NCBI GenBank assembly: GCA_021800805.1
Contig: JAJYYR010000011.1
Coordinates: 1-18,997, forward strand
Length of the DNA stretch: 18,997 nt
Direction of reading: 5' to 3'
Source of the DNA: a bacterium
Lineage (GTDB): Bacteria > SZUA-79 > Acidulodesulfobacterales > Acidulodesulfobacteraceae
Position 1 is the first letter of the stretch. Each line of letters begins with the position of its first letter. Both the position numbers and the translations under genes were made by a program. The notes under the pieces were generated by a model. The model searched no databases. It worked only from the letters and a program-made list of their open reading frames with translations, and was not told the DNA's origin. Below, in pieces: positions 6,272 to 13,618 of this stretch.

Positions 6272-6472
6272 ATGTTTATTAGGACCGATGAAGATTACGT
6301 AAATTTAAATCATGTAGTAAGTATCATAAGCGATAACGATGAATTGGGCGATAATGCTATCGCTCTTTGCGATATAAACGGAGATTGTCATAAAAAATGT
6401 TTTAAGGATAAATCTGAAAAATTGAATTTTTTGATTTATCTTAGGCAAGGTCAATTCGATAAATTAAGTTAA
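6272..6472 (+). CDS. 66-aa unknown protein between parB and cas12a
   Basis: The start is the ATG at 6272 (MFIRTDEDYVNLNHVVSIIS), 6 bp after a perfect AGGAGGA; an upstream in-frame TTG at 6251 would place that ribosome-binding site inside the gene and is rejected. The product is a short, mainly beta-strand-like chain with two cysteines (ALCDINGDCHKKC region holds three: C32, C38, C42 by count) and a final helix. I recognise no family. Its first half resembles the N-terminus of the 146-aa membrane protein at 10968 (strand-'W/Y-x-N-x-x-x-I/V-x-x-I/M'), a weak similarity. cas12a follows after 13 bp with an almost identical ribosome-binding site, so the two are produced together. A partner, regulator or anti-CRISPR role is possible but only from position. 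Confidence 0.6.
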   Translation: MFIRTDEDYVNLNHVVSIISDNDELGDNAIALCDINGDCHKKCFKDKSEKLNFLIYLRQGQFDKLS

Positions 6473-6485
6473 TAGGAGGAATAAT

Positions 6486-9400
6486 ATGTTTACAAATCTG
6501 TATCCAACGTCAAAAACCTTACGCTTTAGCCTTATTCCGCAAGGAGACACGTTAAATAATATCGAAAAGGCGGGGATATTAACGGAAGACGAGAAACTTG
6601 CCGAAGACTTTAAAAAAGTTAAAAAAATCGCAGACGACTGGCTAAAAAATTTTATTAATGAATCTTTAACAGGCGTTTCATTAAGTTTAGAAAATTTGTT
6701 AATTTACGAGGAAAAATATAATCTTTTTCCGAGGAACGAAAAAGACGAAGAAGAATTTAACGGCATTAAGACAAAACTGCGCAAGGAAGTAGTATCTTAT
6801 TTGGCTAAAAATCCCAAATTTAAACTGCTTGGATCTGCCGACTTTATACGCAAAGAGCTTCCTGAATTTGCGAAAACGGAAGAAGAAAAAAATCTCATAA
6901 ATAAATTTAAAACTTTTACGACCTATTTCGTAAATTATTACAAAACGAGAGAAAATATTTATAGCGCAGAGGAAAAGCATGCAAGCCACGCATACCGGGT
7001 AATTAACGAAAATTTACCTTTATTTATTACAAATAAGAAAAACTTCGACATTATCAAAAACTCTTACCCCGAACTTATTGAAGATATTAAAAAATCCGTA
7101 GAGCCTTTATTAAATGGCGAAAAAGTCGAAGATATGTTTTCTACCGAATGGTTTTCTAAAACTCTAACTCAGTCAGGCATAGACCTTTATAATAAAATGA
7201 TAGGCGGAGAAAGTCTTGAAGACGGTAAAAAAATACAAGGCTTTAACGAAAAAGTAAATTTATTCCGTCAGGCTAACAAATTAGACGGAAAATCCGTCCC
7301 AATGCTTAAACAGCTTAAAAAGCAAATATTAGGCGATAAAAACATCCCTGCTTGGATAACGGAAGGATTTAAAAATAAAGATTCGATGAATAACGCTATC
7401 GTAGAATTTATGGATAATATTAAGCCGGTTCTTTCTACCGCTGCTGACGTATTTGTAATAGAAGAATCGCGCGATTATAATAAAATTTTTATTAAAAGTA
7501 GACTTGCCGACTTATCGCACGAATTATTTAAGGATTGGAATTTTTTAAAGAATATTCTACTCGAAAAATACACCGCTAAAAATCCAAAATCCAAAAATCC
7601 GGAAAAAGAATTTGCAAAAATTTCATATTTTAGCGTTGCCGAAATTCAAGCTGCATTGCCTAATTTAAGTAAGGATTTTATATTTGAATTTTTCTATAAC
7701 AAAACAATTAAAATCGTGGCCGGAATAAGGCAGTCTTACGAATTATGGAATACTAACCAAGAAAGCGTTCCTGTATTAAAAAGTTTAATGGATAATATTC
7801 TTCAGTTACATCGCATGTTTAAACCTTTCGATATCGACGGAGCAGATAAAGACCCTGTCTTATACGAACTTTTTGACCATATATTTGAGGGTATCGACGG
7901 AGCGGTAAAACTTTATAACGAAGTCCGGAATTTTATCACTAAAAAACCGTATTCGGTAGAAAAAATAAAACTAAACTTCGGCAACAGCACGCTTTTAGCC
8001 GGCTGGGATATGAATAAAGAATCGGATAACTCTTCTATACTGCTACAAAAAGAAAACGATTATTATTTAGCTATTATGGATAAAAACCATAATAAAGTTT
8101 TCAAAAACGCGCCGATAGCGAAAGATAACGAAGAATCTTATAAGAAAATGGAATACAAGTTGTTGCCAAAGTCTTATATGATGTTGCCGAAAGTATTTTT
8201 TTCCGGAGGTAATAAACATAAGTACGAACCGTCGGACGAAATAATGAGAATTTATGAGAATGGGACGTTTAAAGCAGGAGACAATTTTAATGCCGACGAT
8301 TTGCACGCATTGATAGATTTTTATAAAGATTCTATCGAAAAAAACGCGGAATGGGCTTGTTATAAGTTTAATTTTAGACCGACCGAAGAATACCAAAAAA
8401 TAAACGAATTTTACGAGAACGTCGATTCTCAAGGCTACGTTATAACTTTTAGAGATATAAAAGCAAGCTATATCGACGAACTCGTAAAAGACGGCAAACT
8501 TTATCTCTTTAAGATTTATAACAAAGATTTTTCGGTTTATAGCAAGGGAACGCCTAATCTACACACCCTTTATTTTAAAATGCTTTTTGACGAACGCAAC
8601 CTCAAAGATACCGTTTATAAGCTTAACGGCGGGGCGGAAATGTTTTACAGAAAAAAATCTTTAAACTATTCCGCGGAAATAATGAAAAACGGACACCATG
8701 CCGAAGAACTAAAGGGTAAATTCGATTACGCAATAATTAAAGACCGCAGGTTTGCTTTCGATAAGTTTCAATTTAACGTTCCTATTACATTAAATCCTAA
8801 TGCTTCTGGACACGGCAATATTAACGATATATGCAGGGATTTTATAAAATCTAACGATATTAACGTCGTAGGCGTCCACAGGGCGGAAAATCATTTGGTT
8901 TATATTACCGTTTTGGATTCGTCCTGCAAAATAATAGAGCAACACTCTTTGAACGAGATAGAAGGCTATAACGGAAAAAATATCAACTATATGGAAAAAC
9001 TCGAAAAAAGAGGCGAAGAAAGGGACGAAGCAAGGGTTAATTGGGGCGTTATAGGCAATATTAAAGAATTAAAGGAAGGCTATTTAAGTAATGTAATATC
9101 GAAAATAGCAGCCTTAATGGTAAGGCATAACGCAGTATGCGTAATGGAAGATTTAAGCTATAACTTTATCAGGGAAAGATCGGCTATAGAAAAACAGATT
9201 TATCAGAAATTTGAGAAAATGCTGATAGACAAACTTAATTTTTACATAGATAAAAAGAAAGAACCGGGGGAATTAGGCGGACTGTTTAAACCTTTGCAAC
9301 TCGCAAATAAATTCGTAAGTTTCGAAAGAATAGGAAAAGAAAGCGGGATGATTTTCTATGTATCTCCCTATAAAGTAACGGATATAGACCCCGTCACGGG

Positions 9401-10016
9401 CTTTGTTAATTTATTCGACACCCGTTATTTTAACGTGAATAAATCTAAAGACTTTTTCGGTAAGTTTAAAAATATCTCCTATAACGAAAAAACGAATTTG
9501 TTTGAATTTACGTTTAATTACGATAATTTTACGGATAAAGACAGGATCCAGAGCGCAAGGACGGAATGGACGGTTTATACTTACGGCGAAAGAATCGAAA
9601 GGTTTAACGATAATAATCAGCCGAAATTTAGAAAAATAGACCTAACCAAAGAATTTAAAAATTTATTTTCGGAGTATTCAGTCGATTATAAGGGCGATTT
9701 AAAAGAATCTATTTTATCGTTAAACGAAAAAGATTTTTTCGTAAGGCTTTTATCGTTATTCAGGCTTACCGTTCAAATGCGTAACGGCGATTTTATTATA
9801 TCGCCAGCAATGGATAAGTCAGGCAAATTTTTCGACAGCCGCAAGCCTAACGGCAAAGCTTTACCGGAAAACTCCGCCGCAAACGGAGCTTATAATATAG
9901 CCCGTAAAGGACTGATACTGCTTAATAGAATAAAACGGTCAGAAAATATAAGAAAAGTCGATTTGCGGTTGTCCGGCGATGAATGGTTGCAGTTTGCGCA
10001 GGGCAAAAACTCATAA
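6486..10016 (+). CDS. cas12a: Cas12a (Cpf1) effector with two RuvC catalytic aspartates replaced, probably nuclease-dead
   Basis: This 1176-aa protein is full length, a little short for Cas12a (usually about 1200-1300). The family N-terminus is clear (FTNLYPTSKTLRFSLIPQGD). The WED/PI region has YMMLPKVFFS (PAM-contact lysine kept), SYIDELVKDGKLYLFKIYNK and IIKDRRFAFDK (K752, near the crRNA-processing site; H737/H738 may be the processing histidine, uncertain). The bridge-helix segment ARVNWGVIGNIKELKEGYLS keeps its Trp. RuvC-I, normally GIDRGE, reads GVHRAE with H798 for the catalytic Asp (Fn D917 / As D908). RuvC-II keeps E888 (VMEDLSYNF). The Nuc arginine R1099 (VQMRNGDF) is kept. RuvC-III, normally DADANGAY, reads ENSAANGAY with A1131 for Asp (Fn D1255 / As D1263). 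Each loss is one base from GAC. The rest of the frame is intact, so this is inferred to be a guided DNA binder without cleavage. The ribosome-binding site is AGGAGGA. Confidence 0.96.
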   Translation: MFTNLYPTSKTLRFSLIPQGDTLNNIEKAGILTEDEKLAEDFKKVKKIADDWLKNFINESLTGVSLSLENLLIYEEKYNLFPRNEKDEEEFNGIKTKLRKEVVSYLAKNPKFKLLGSADFIRKELPEFAKTEEEKNLINKFKTFTTYFVNYYKTRENIYSAEEKHASHAYRVINENLPLFITNKKNFDIIKNSYPELIEDIKKSVEPLLNGEKVEDMFSTEWFSKTLTQSGIDLYNKMIGGESLEDGKKIQGFNEKVNLFRQANKLDGKSVPMLKQLKKQILGDKNIPAWITEGFKNKDSMNNAIVEFMDNIKPVLSTAADVFVIEESRDYNKIFIKSRLADLSHELFKDWNFLKNILLEKYTAKNPKSKNPEKEFAKISYFSVAEIQAALPNLSKDFIFEFFYNKTIKIVAGIRQSYELWNTNQESVPVLKSLMDNILQLHRMFKPFDIDGADKDPVLYELFDHIFEGIDGAVKLYNEVRNFITKKPYSVEKIKLNFGNSTLLAGWDMNKESDNSSILLQKENDYYLAIMDKNHNKVFKNAPIAKDNEESYKKMEYKLLPKSYMMLPKVFFSGGNKHKYEPSDEIMRIYENGTFKAGDNFNADDLHALIDFYKDSIEKNAEWACYKFNFRPTEEYQKINEFYENVDSQGYVITFRDIKASYIDELVKDGKLYLFKIYNKDFSVYSKGTPNLHTLYFKMLFDERNLKDTVYKLNGGAEMFYRKKSLNYSAEIMKNGHHAEELKGKFDYAIIKDRRFAFDKFQFNVPITLNPNASGHGNINDICRDFIKSNDINVVGVHRAENHLVYITVLDSSCKIIEQHSLNEIEGYNGKNINYMEKLEKRGEERDEARVNWGVIGNIKELKEGYLSNVISKIAALMVRHNAVCVMEDLSYNFIRERSAIEKQIYQKFEKMLIDKLNFYIDKKKEPGELGGLFKPLQLANKFVSFERIGKESGMIFYVSPYKVTDIDPVTGFVNLFDTRYFNVNKSKDFFGKFKNISYNEKTNLFEFTFNYDNFTDKDRIQSARTEWTVYTYGERIERFNDNNQPKFRKIDLTKEFKNLFSEYSVDYKGDLKESILSLNEKDFFVRLLSLFRLTVQMRNGDFIISPAMDKSGKFFDSRKPNGKALPENSAANGAYNIARKGLILLNRIKRSENIRKVDLRLSGDEWLQFAQGKNS

Positions 10017-10131
10017 CGGTAATTTGTAAACCCCGGTCTTTATAGAAAATATCGACCTAAAAGCGGTATAAAATCGTTCTTTGAAAATTGAAAGAAAATT
10101 AATAAAGCTTTTAAAACAGTATATATTATCC
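10017..10131 (+). other. Array leader between cas12a and the first repeat
   Basis: This 115-bp noncoding AT-rich stretch has a weak GGTC...GACC dyad at 10038-10060. Its end, TTAAAACAGTATATATTAT at 10111-10129, resembles the 5' half of the first repeats (TTAAAACGTTATATATAAT) but lacks the hairpin. No consensus promoter is evident; TATATT/TATTAT at 10122-10129 could be a -10. The array may be transcribed from here or by read-through from cas12a. Confidence 0.5.
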
Positions 10132-10594
10132 CTTAAAACGTTATATATAATTTCTACTGTTGTAGATTGCGACGGCTGGTTTAATGCATTTGTCTTAAAA
10201 CGTTATATATAATTTCTACTGTTGTAGATACAATTTCGAATTTAATTGCTACAGGTCGTTTAAAGGTTATATCAAATTTCTACTGTTGTAGATGTCATGG
10301 TTTTTACTCTTTACCTTGATAGTTTAAAGGTTATATTAAATTTCTACTGTTGTAGATAGGACTTGAGCAAAGACTATTTTTAAGCTAAAAACGTTATATA
10401 TAATTTCTACTGTTGTAGATGTTGTTATGCCAAGTATCCGGCGAAGTTGTTTAAAAGTTATATTAAATTTCTACTGTTGTAGATTTGTGGTCATTAGCTT
10501 ATCAATAATGCTGTTTAAAGGTTATATTAATTTCTACTGTTGTAGATCGGGACATATGCCGATTATGTCGCAAGTTTAAAAGTTATATTAAATT
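10132..10594 (+). CRISPR. Type V-A CRISPR array, seven full repeats plus truncated terminal repeat, seven spacers
   Basis: Full repeats end at 10167, 10229, 10293, 10357, 10420, 10484 and 10547; they are 36 nt long, except the seventh, which has lost one base. All end in the Cas12a handle AATTTCTACTGTTGTAGAT (UCUAC-UGUU-GUAGA hairpin). Spacers run 26-28 nt: 10168-10193, 10230-10257, 10294-10321, 10358-10384, 10421-10448, 10485-10512, 10548-10573. The 5' halves fall in two types: CTTAAAACGTTATATAT (repeats 1, 2; repeat 5 nearly so) and GTTTAAARGTTATAT (repeats 3, 4, 6, 7). The terminal repeat at 10574-10594 keeps only the 5' half and has no hairpin, marking the leader-distal end. Transcription on the + strand is set by handle orientation, the same as cas12a. 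I found no spacer match elsewhere in the window by eye. Confidence 0.97.
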
Positions 10595-10646
10595 AAATTA
10601 AGTTATTGATATTATTAATAAAATCTTAAATTTCACGGAGGTTATT

Positions 10647-10910
10647 ATGTTAGAAATTAATGCGATTGATAAGCATACGCTTATCCTATGTAATAATAAT
10701 GTTGAAAAAAGTTCGATTTTCATTTTTGGCGATAAAAGCAGTCAATATATCGACATCGATGACGATATGCTCGTAAAACTTATACAGCAAGGACTGGCAT
10801 TGGGTATAAAAATCGTTATTATCGCTAAAAGCATAGAGCAACTAAAATCGCAATACGGAGAAAAAGTGACGCAGACTATGCTAAATAATTGTATTTCATT
10901 TTATCGGTAA
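10647..10910 (+). CDS. 87-aa unknown protein just after the CRISPR array
   Basis: The ATG follows a good ribosome-binding site (CGGAGG). The chain alternates strands and helices: LEINAIDKHTLILCNN, SSIFIFGDKSSQYIDIDDDMLVKLIQQGLALGIKIVIIAKS, then a C-terminal helix. The 'strand, acidic loop, helix, strand (KIVIIAKS)' pattern suggests a small alpha/beta fold, but I recognise no family and see no catalytic motif. It lies 53 bp after the last repeat remnant on the same strand, so it may be read through from the array. It is followed by a perfect palindrome at 10922-10944. Confidence 0.55.
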   Translation: MLEINAIDKHTLILCNNNVEKSSIFIFGDKSSQYIDIDDDMLVKLIQQGLALGIKIVIIAKSIEQLKSQYGEKVTQTMLNNCISFYR

Positions 10911-10921
10911 GACGAATAAGA

Positions 10922-10944
10922 ACCGGTCGAAATTTTCGACCGGT
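10922..10944. repeat. Perfect 11-bp-arm palindrome, candidate parS or operator
   Basis: Arms ACCGGTCGAAA and TTTCGACCGGT flank a single central T. The G+C-rich outer arms stand out in this AT-rich stretch. There is no T-run after it on either strand, so it is not a canonical intrinsic terminator. It lies 24 bp before the next gene and about 530 bp before the second parB, so it could be a ParB site, an operator or an RNA stem. Confidence 0.55.
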
Positions 10945-10967
10945 GTAAGGACATAGGAGAAGGAAAA

Positions 10968-11408
10968 ATGGGATTAATGCAAATTAACAAAGAAACTTGG
11001 ATTAATGCGTCCGACATAACGGCTATGGAATTAAGAACGGTAGAAGAAGGCTATTATTTTTATATATCTACGTGGTCGGGGAATAATTATTCTACCGATT
11101 ATTTCGATAGCGAAAACGAGGCAGTGGGAACTTTAAATGATGTTACTTTCGCCGATAGGAGTCTTATGCGCGTAAGGAAAAAGGCTATAAATTATGCAGT
11201 GGAAAAGGAAGAAGTTAATGAAGCCTTAAAGGGTCTGATGGATATTGATGACGCAAAAGAAAAACAGGCCGTAAAACCTAAACTTTTCGAGAGATTAAAG
11301 AAAAAATTCTTCACTTTCGAAACGGCGTATTTTTTGGCAGTTACGTTTAATTTCGTATATATAATTATAATTGCGATTCTTGTTTTTACTTATATTATAA
11401 AGCTTTAA
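10968..11408 (+). CDS. 146-aa unknown protein with one C-terminal membrane helix
   Basis: The start ATG is preceded by AGGAGAAGG. Residues 1-60 are beta-rich (MQINKETWINASDITAMELRT ... GYYFYISTWSGN), with weak resemblance to the 66-aa protein upstream of cas12a. Residues about 65-115 are charged and helical. Residues about 119-144 (AYFLAVTFNFVYIIIIAILV) are one strongly hydrophobic helix ending four residues from the C-terminus. That makes it a tail-anchored type membrane protein with its N-domain in the cytoplasm (a basic KKK stretch precedes the helix). I do not recognise a family. It could attach something to the membrane; nothing in the sequence says what. Confidence 0.6.
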   Translation: MGLMQINKETWINASDITAMELRTVEEGYYFYISTWSGNNYSTDYFDSENEAVGTLNDVTFADRSLMRVRKKAINYAVEKEEVNEALKGLMDIDDAKEKQAVKPKLFERLKKKFFTFETAYFLAVTFNFVYIIIIAILVFTYIIKL

Positions 11409-11470
11409 AATTTATATTTAAAGACATATAAATATTTTTAAAATTAATTTTATTTTAAGGAGTAATTATT

Positions 11471-12583
11471 ATGAAAATCAAAGACATTAAAATCGACGAT
11501 ATAGTCGTCAAAAAACAAATCAGGACGGTATTTAATCCCGAAACTTTAAAGAGCCTTGCGGTTTCTATTAAGGAAAAAGGCGTCTTGCAGCCTATACTCG
11601 TAAAAAAAATCGCAGACGACTATAAAATCGTAGCCGGCGAAAGGCGCTTTCTTGCTTCGCAGGAAGCGGGACTTACGGAAATCCCCGCCTGTATCTTAGA
11701 GGATAATGATAATGAAAAGGAAATTCAACTTATCGAAAATACGCAGAGAGAAGACTTAAATCCGTTAGACCTTGCAAACGCTTTTAAGGATTTAAGGGAT
11801 TCTGGGAAAACTTTGGATGAGATTGCGGCTCTTGCCGGAAGAACGAAGCAGCACGTTATCGAAATTTTGTCTTTAATGGAGCTTCAGGATGAAGATAAAG
11901 AAAAAATAAAAAACGGAGAACCTTATACTAAATTTAGTAGGCAAAAATCGCAAAAAAAAGCTGAAAACGATAATAATGACGATGACTTACAAAAAAAAAG
12001 TATGACGGAAAATAAGGTAAACACTGTTTACTTTACGGAGAGTAATACTTTAACAGAAAAAGACGAGGAAAATCAAGAGGTTAATTTAAGTAATATGACT
12101 TATAGTAATATCGAGGAAGAACCAAAGACCGAAGACCAAAGGCCAGAAACCCCGGCGCGGGAGTTCCCGGATTCCAAAGACCAAAGACCTGTAAAGCCGG
12201 ATTTAAAATCTATTAAGGTAGAGCCGGAAGAAGTATTAGGTACCCAGACCGACTACCCCGTTTATAACGATATGCCGAAAGAAGAGCCGGAAGAAGACGT
12301 CCCGCCGGTGGAAGTGTCTCCGGAGAGCTTCGTTAACGAAGAAGGCGTAATGGTCGATTTGCAGAATAGGCCGGTTTACGAGACGGAAGAAGGCTATGCG
12401 GTTATTATCGAGCCTGCGGACGTAAAAGAACTTATAGAGAAATTTAATGAAGGAGATTACGGATTTAAACTGCAATTAGGAGATAGAGATTCTTTGATTC
12501 TTACGGGTATAGACGGCGCGAAGAATATCTATAACGTAATAAATTGTTTAGTAAACAACGTTAAGGATTATATTAATGTCTAA
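11471..12583 (+). CDS. Second ParB-family protein, paired with the relaxase gene
   Basis: This 370-aa protein has the ParB N-terminal domain at residues about 1-100, with box II VAGERRFLASQEAG and box III ENTQREDLNPLDLANAF, then an HTH (KTLDEIAALAGRTKQHVIEILSLMEL). A long acidic/Pro-rich linker (about 150-310) contains KTEDQRPETP and SKDQRPVKPD, encoded by the same CCAAAGA heptamers as in the first parB. The C-terminal domain (VKELIEKFNEGDYGFKLQLG ... YNVINCLVNNV) matches that of the first ParB in layout. There is no ParA beside it; instead its last 8 bp overlap the relaxase start (ATG within AATGTCTAA). It may be a second partition factor, a KorB-like regulator or a transfer accessory protein. 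ParB family membership is confident; the role is not. Confidence 0.88.
   Translation: MKIKDIKIDDIVVKKQIRTVFNPETLKSLAVSIKEKGVLQPILVKKIADDYKIVAGERRFLASQEAGLTEIPACILEDNDNEKEIQLIENTQREDLNPLDLANAFKDLRDSGKTLDEIAALAGRTKQHVIEILSLMELQDEDKEKIKNGEPYTKFSRQKSQKKAENDNNDDDLQKKSMTENKVNTVYFTESNTLTEKDEENQEVNLSNMTYSNIEEEPKTEDQRPETPAREFPDSKDQRPVKPDLKSIKVEPEEVLGTQTDYPVYNDMPKEEPEEDVPPVEVSPESFVNEEGVMVDLQNRPVYETEEGYAVIIEPADVKELIEKFNEGDYGFKLQLGDRDSLILTGIDGAKNIYNVINCLVNNVKDYINV
12119..12190. repeat. CCAAAGA-type heptamer repeats in the second parB linker
   Basis: ACCAAAGACCGAAGACCAAA at 12121-12140 and TCCAAAGACCAAAGACCT at 12173-12190 are runs of the degenerate heptamer CCAAAGA, 30-odd bp apart. The first shares CCAAAGACCGAAGACCAA with the linker repeat of the first parB. 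Confidence 0.7.
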
Positions 12584-13211
12584 ATTCAGGAAACCCCTTA
12601 TTAACATACCACTTCATACGAAAAGGCCTAAAAGGAACGAGCCTAAGACCTCTATTACGAAAGGCATGTCCGTTAAGAGCCTGCCTAAGTGGTCTGGGGC
12701 GAAAGTAGTTTTAAAGGCTAAGTGGGCGTCAAACAATCTTGCGAACCATGTTCACTATATACAGCACAGGGAAAAGAATACGGAGAAAAGGGAACTTATA
12801 ACCGAAAACGGCACCGTATCCGAAAAAGACTTTATAAAAGAAGTGAATAAGTCTGGTAAAAAGTATTATAAGTTTATCATAAGCCCGGAAGATAAACTAA
12901 GCAGGGAAGAACTTAAAAGCGTGGTAAAAGAGACTATGGCGGAACTTGAAAAAAGATACGGCAAACTTACATATGCTTTCGTCATTCACGAAAATACCGA
13001 ACACTTTCACGCGCACGTCGTATGCGCCGGAAGGAGTAAAAGGCGCTCGCCTGTCCGCATAACTAAAAAGACCCTGTTTGATATGAAAGAAGCGGCGATA
13101 AACAAAATTTTCGAAATTAAGCAGAATAAGGAACTTAATTTCGGCGATTCTTTCGGTAAAATCGCCGAAAGCTTAAATGCCGGCTTAAAGAAAATTATGC
13201 GAATAAAGTAA
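12576..13211 (+). CDS. MobA/VirD2-like relaxase (short)
   Basis: This is a 211-aa protein. The metal-binding motif is clear: HENTEHFHAHVVCAGR, with H138, H143, H145 and H147 as candidate ligands in the HxNTxHxHxH pattern of MobA/VirD2-type HUH nucleases, preceded by the usual 'YYKFIISPED' strand and 'EKRYGKLTYAFVIH'. NNLANHVHYIQHRE (about residues 53-66) sits where these enzymes carry their early conserved helix; Y61 is a candidate nucleophile but uncertain. Relaxases nick at oriT and pilot the strand into the recipient. There is no helicase or long C-terminal domain, so the element is probably mobilisable with help from another conjugation system. Translation is coupled to the second parB by an 8-bp overlap. 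Confidence 0.8.
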   Translation: MSKFRKPLINIPLHTKRPKRNEPKTSITKGMSVKSLPKWSGAKVVLKAKWASNNLANHVHYIQHREKNTEKRELITENGTVSEKDFIKEVNKSGKKYYKFIISPEDKLSREELKSVVKETMAELEKRYGKLTYAFVIHENTEHFHAHVVCAGRSKRRSPVRITKKTLFDMKEAAINKIFEIKQNKELNFGDSFGKIAESLNAGLKKIMRIK

Positions 13212-13238
13212 ACGCCGTTTATTTAAGGAGATTAAAAT

Positions 13239-13616
13239 ATGAAATACTACGACGTAAAAAACGACATCGACGAGTTGCAGGGGCTTAATAAAGGATATAT
13301 CTTTATCCAGAACCAAAAAGCTTTAGACGAACTTAAAGCGAAAGACCCTTTATTTAATTTTATTTCCCCCGCAGCTCTGCCGGTATTCGTCCAGTACTTA
13401 AGGACTATCGGAGAAATCAAAATCATAAGCGCGGACTCCGTTTTATTCGAAAAAGAATTAATCGGGAAAAGGCTTAAGGAACTTACCAAGTCCGATCCGG
13501 AACTTAAAGAAAATATCGACGGACTATATCAAACTGTCCTTGCGCTTTCAAAAACTATCAATAAAGAATTTTTCATAGTGGAAAAGAAATTAAACTTATT
13601 AACAAAAGGAGACTAA
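13239..13616 (+). CDS. 125-aa unknown protein in the relaxase-SSB operon
   Basis: The ATG is preceded by AAGGAGA. The protein has an N-terminal alpha/beta part (MKYYDVKNDIDELQGLNKGYIFIQNQKALDEL ... LPVFVQYLRTIGEIKIISADSVLFEKELIGKRLKEL) and a C-terminal helical part from about residue 80 with heptad-like hydrophobic spacing (IDGLYQTVLALSKTI). It has no membrane segment, signal peptide or known motif. The SSB gene starts 2 bp after its stop, so the two are co-translated and it may act in DNA transfer or replication. The function is not recognised. Confidence 0.6.
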   Translation: MKYYDVKNDIDELQGLNKGYIFIQNQKALDELKAKDPLFNFISPAALPVFVQYLRTIGEIKIISADSVLFEKELIGKRLKELTKSDPELKENIDGLYQTVLALSKTINKEFFIVEKKLNLLTKGD

Positions 13617-13618
13617 TT

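Noticed and set aside
8067..8432. Minus-strand open frame of 121 codons inside cas12a
   Set aside because: The cas12a frame has family motifs throughout this span; the opposite frame is a composition shadow.
10017..10131. Possible tracrRNA between cas12a and the array
   Set aside because: Cas12a needs none, and the only repeat-like sequence here matches the discarded 5' half, not the handle.
10132..10573. Self-targeting spacers within this window
   Set aside because: Looking by eye on both strands I found no match beyond about 9 bases; a proper search is needed for the rest of the replicon.
10922..10944. Intrinsic terminator between the 87-aa and 146-aa genes
   Set aside because: Strong stem but no T-run on either side.
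12236..12475. Minus-strand open frame inside the second parB, and similar ones inside parA, parB and ssb
   Set aside because: No ribosome-binding site or recognisable motif, and each overlaps a confident gene.
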